From the NCBI GenBank assembly GCA_018136815.1, contig CM030942.1, forward strand, positions 869,797 through 933,796: DNA of 64,000 nucleotides. Reading direction: 5' to 3'. Under the pieces are notes generated by a model. The model was not told where the DNA came from, did no database searches, and saw nothing but the letters and a program-made list of their open reading frames with translations. Positions 62,931 through 64,000 of this stretch are shown here, piece after piece. Each line of letters begins with the position of its first letter. Positions within the stretch are counted from its first letter, which is position 1. The position numbers were made by a program, and so were the translations under genes. The stretch is from Isochrysis galbana (lineage: Eukaryota > Haptophyta > Isochrysidales > Isochrysidaceae).

Positions 62931-63292
62931 CAGCAGTGAGCGTACAAGTACCTATGACCAGTAACTGACAGTTGGGCTCCTCCTAGAGGTACACCGTCGC
63001 TAGCAACCTTGAACTGCTCGCCATTGCAACAAGCCTGTGAATCTCAATTCAATTCAATAGCAAATGCAATGATGGACCGCGTGCCTTGCGCATATGTCGT
63101 GTGCGCCGCACGCGTATCAGTCTCCGCCACTTCCCCGTAACGTCCATCTTTCCAGCTTGCTACAAGTCGCAAAGGAGCATGCAAGGCGGCGGTGAAGCGT
63201 GTGCGAGCGGAAGTCCATGTGCTCAAGTTGCTGATAACGAAAGTGCGCGTGGCCTCTCGGCCTTGCCCTGCCCAGTATGCGAGTCTTTCCAT
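62931..63292. other. 3' flank of the OXNAD1-like gene
   Basis: No gene is supported in this gap; the short frames have no recognisable domains. Confidence 0.4.
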
Positions 63293-63524
63293 TTACCACC
63301 ATTGTTCAAAGCGCGTTTGATTACGTGGCACCCCTTCGTCAGCGAGTTGTTGCCGCAAATTCGTAATGAAAGCCGGCGGCCCGCATAAATACACGTCGTG
63401 TTCACGTAGAAGTGGCAAGCAGCTACTCTCAAGCAAATCACGGAGCCGCCGTGCCGTCAGACGACCCTTGGCAAGACCATTGTTCATACCCAGCGCGACC
63501 CCTTCCCTCTCAGCGAGCGCTTCT

Positions 63525-63555
<31 letters not shown>

Positions 63556-63735
63556 GAGCTTGTGCGGCGGCCTTTGCGTTGCCTGCTGGCGGAGCCGCTG
63601 ATGATCCTGGAGGCACGGTGCGCCTGTGTCGTGTCTCCGGTCTTGTGACGCTGAGGTGAACATAGAAGCGGCCAGCGCGAACTGTACCTGCGATGTCATC
63701 AATAGCCTCGGCGAAGGCAAAATCCGACGGGAGCC
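63293..63735 (-). CDS. OXNAD1-like oxidoreductase, C-terminal NAD-binding exon (5' part not resolved)
   Basis: Minus strand, from a likely acceptor (TATTTTCAG, about 63736) to the stop: LPSDFAFAEAIDDIAGTVRA, YVHLSVTRPE, an Ala-rich insert (codon run GCC/GCG, about 63515-63560), KGRLTARRLRDLLE, DVYLCGPPAFITNLRQQLAD and the end TRFEQWW. The FAD/NAD ferredoxin-reductase C-lobe has the CGPP motif for NAD(P)H, and the FE-x-WW terminus with GRLTxxxxRD is what OXNAD1 proteins show (human GRITEKEIRD, CGPPPM, FEKWW). The FAD-binding half must lie upstream, partly beyond the window edge. Human OXNAD1 is mitochondrial and poorly characterised. Confidence 0.72.
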
Positions 63736-64000
63736 TGAAAATACGGATGGACACACGTAAGAGCACACAAGAATCGAAGAGTGGCTCCATCTCGTGAGAA
63801 CATGCATGTCAACTCGCATGTGTTCTTAGCAAACACAGGTCCAGTGCATAATTGTGGAGGTCCAGCGTCACGGCAAACTCTGGCGCTTCGCGAGCCCATT
63901 TGCCACGCCAAAGCTTTGAGCTGCCTATTACTTATTGCAGCTTTTCTACCTGGCGGAATACGCGAGTGTAACTCTCGGTATGGGCTCAGTCTCTGTCGCA
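63736..64000. other. Right edge: probable intron and upstream sequence of the OXNAD1-like gene
   Basis: No exon with recognisable FAD-binding sequence could be placed here. A minus frame around 63840-63930 (KLWRGKWAREAPEFAVTLDL) might be an exon, but it has no family support. Confidence 0.3.

Overview
This is nuclear DNA of a eukaryotic protist. Genes are far apart, several are split by GT-AG introns of about 80-190 nt, and there are no operons. Mobile-element debris and simple repeats fill the space between them. Base composition is GC-rich, with long poly-G/poly-C runs and (GT)n, (CT)n and (GA)n tracts. A PIBF1/CEP90 homologue implies centriolar satellites and cilia or flagella. A small three-exon protein resembling red-lineage plastid proteins and a signal-bearing DMT transporter hint at a secondary plastid. 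A flagellate microalga such as a haptophyte fits; this is inference and no marker gene settles it.

Host genes, left to right: the 3' part of a DUF1415 protein (3-615, +); a sulfotransferase-like protein (2560-3744, -); Mediator subunit MED10 in two exons (5681-6188, -); a WDR77/MEP50-like WD40 protein (9512-10501, +); PIBF1/CEP90 in five exons (13376-16029, -), head to head across a (CT)n tract with a coclaurine N-methyltransferase/CFA-synthase-like enzyme (16666-17712, +); a small plastid-type protein (21283-21991, -); a signal-bearing one-TM protein (25645-26049, +); a membrane DnaJ protein (29109-30380, -); a GST with a CPFC motif (32914-33610, +) overlapping the start of an unknown two-exon gene (33610-34390, +); a P450-like protein lacking the heme-ligand cysteine (40182-41519, +); an ankyrin protein (42700-43263, +); a large CUB/PA/PSI/EGF receptor-like RING protein (44787-48985, -); a sideroflexin (52580-53704, +); an unknown low-complexity protein (55342-56865, -); a DMT/EamA transporter (59591-60811, -); and an OXNAD1-like oxidoreductase C-terminus at the right edge (63293 to about 63735, -).

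Mobile DNA: one non-LTR retrotransposon lineage left at least six broken copies (ORF1-like, endonuclease and ORF2 C-terminal pieces). hAT remains include a frameshifted transposase with a Tudor-like insert (37150-38880), a 592-bp MITE with perfect 20-bp inverted ends and an 8-bp target duplication (23314-23905), and a 1.1-kb element with its own ends and a decayed transposase (57399-58540). There is also a 190-bp MITE with a 9-bp duplication (25116-25305), a 1.57-kb element with about 150-bp inverted ends (61030-62594), and a tyrosine-recombinase fragment next to 49-bp direct repeats, suggestive of a DIRS/Ngaro element (39411-39969).

The least familiar feature is a dispersed set of 0.3-0.8 kb repeats that share a small hairpin at one end (loop TTTATA) and a TATTAAAAGGTTT tail at the other, while their interiors differ. 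One copy (41555-42291) has a perfect 17-bp target duplication, pointing to retroposition. Several copies carry a short open frame beginning MERA right after the hairpin. Exon boundaries come from reading frames, splice consensus and family alignment from memory; no search was run.
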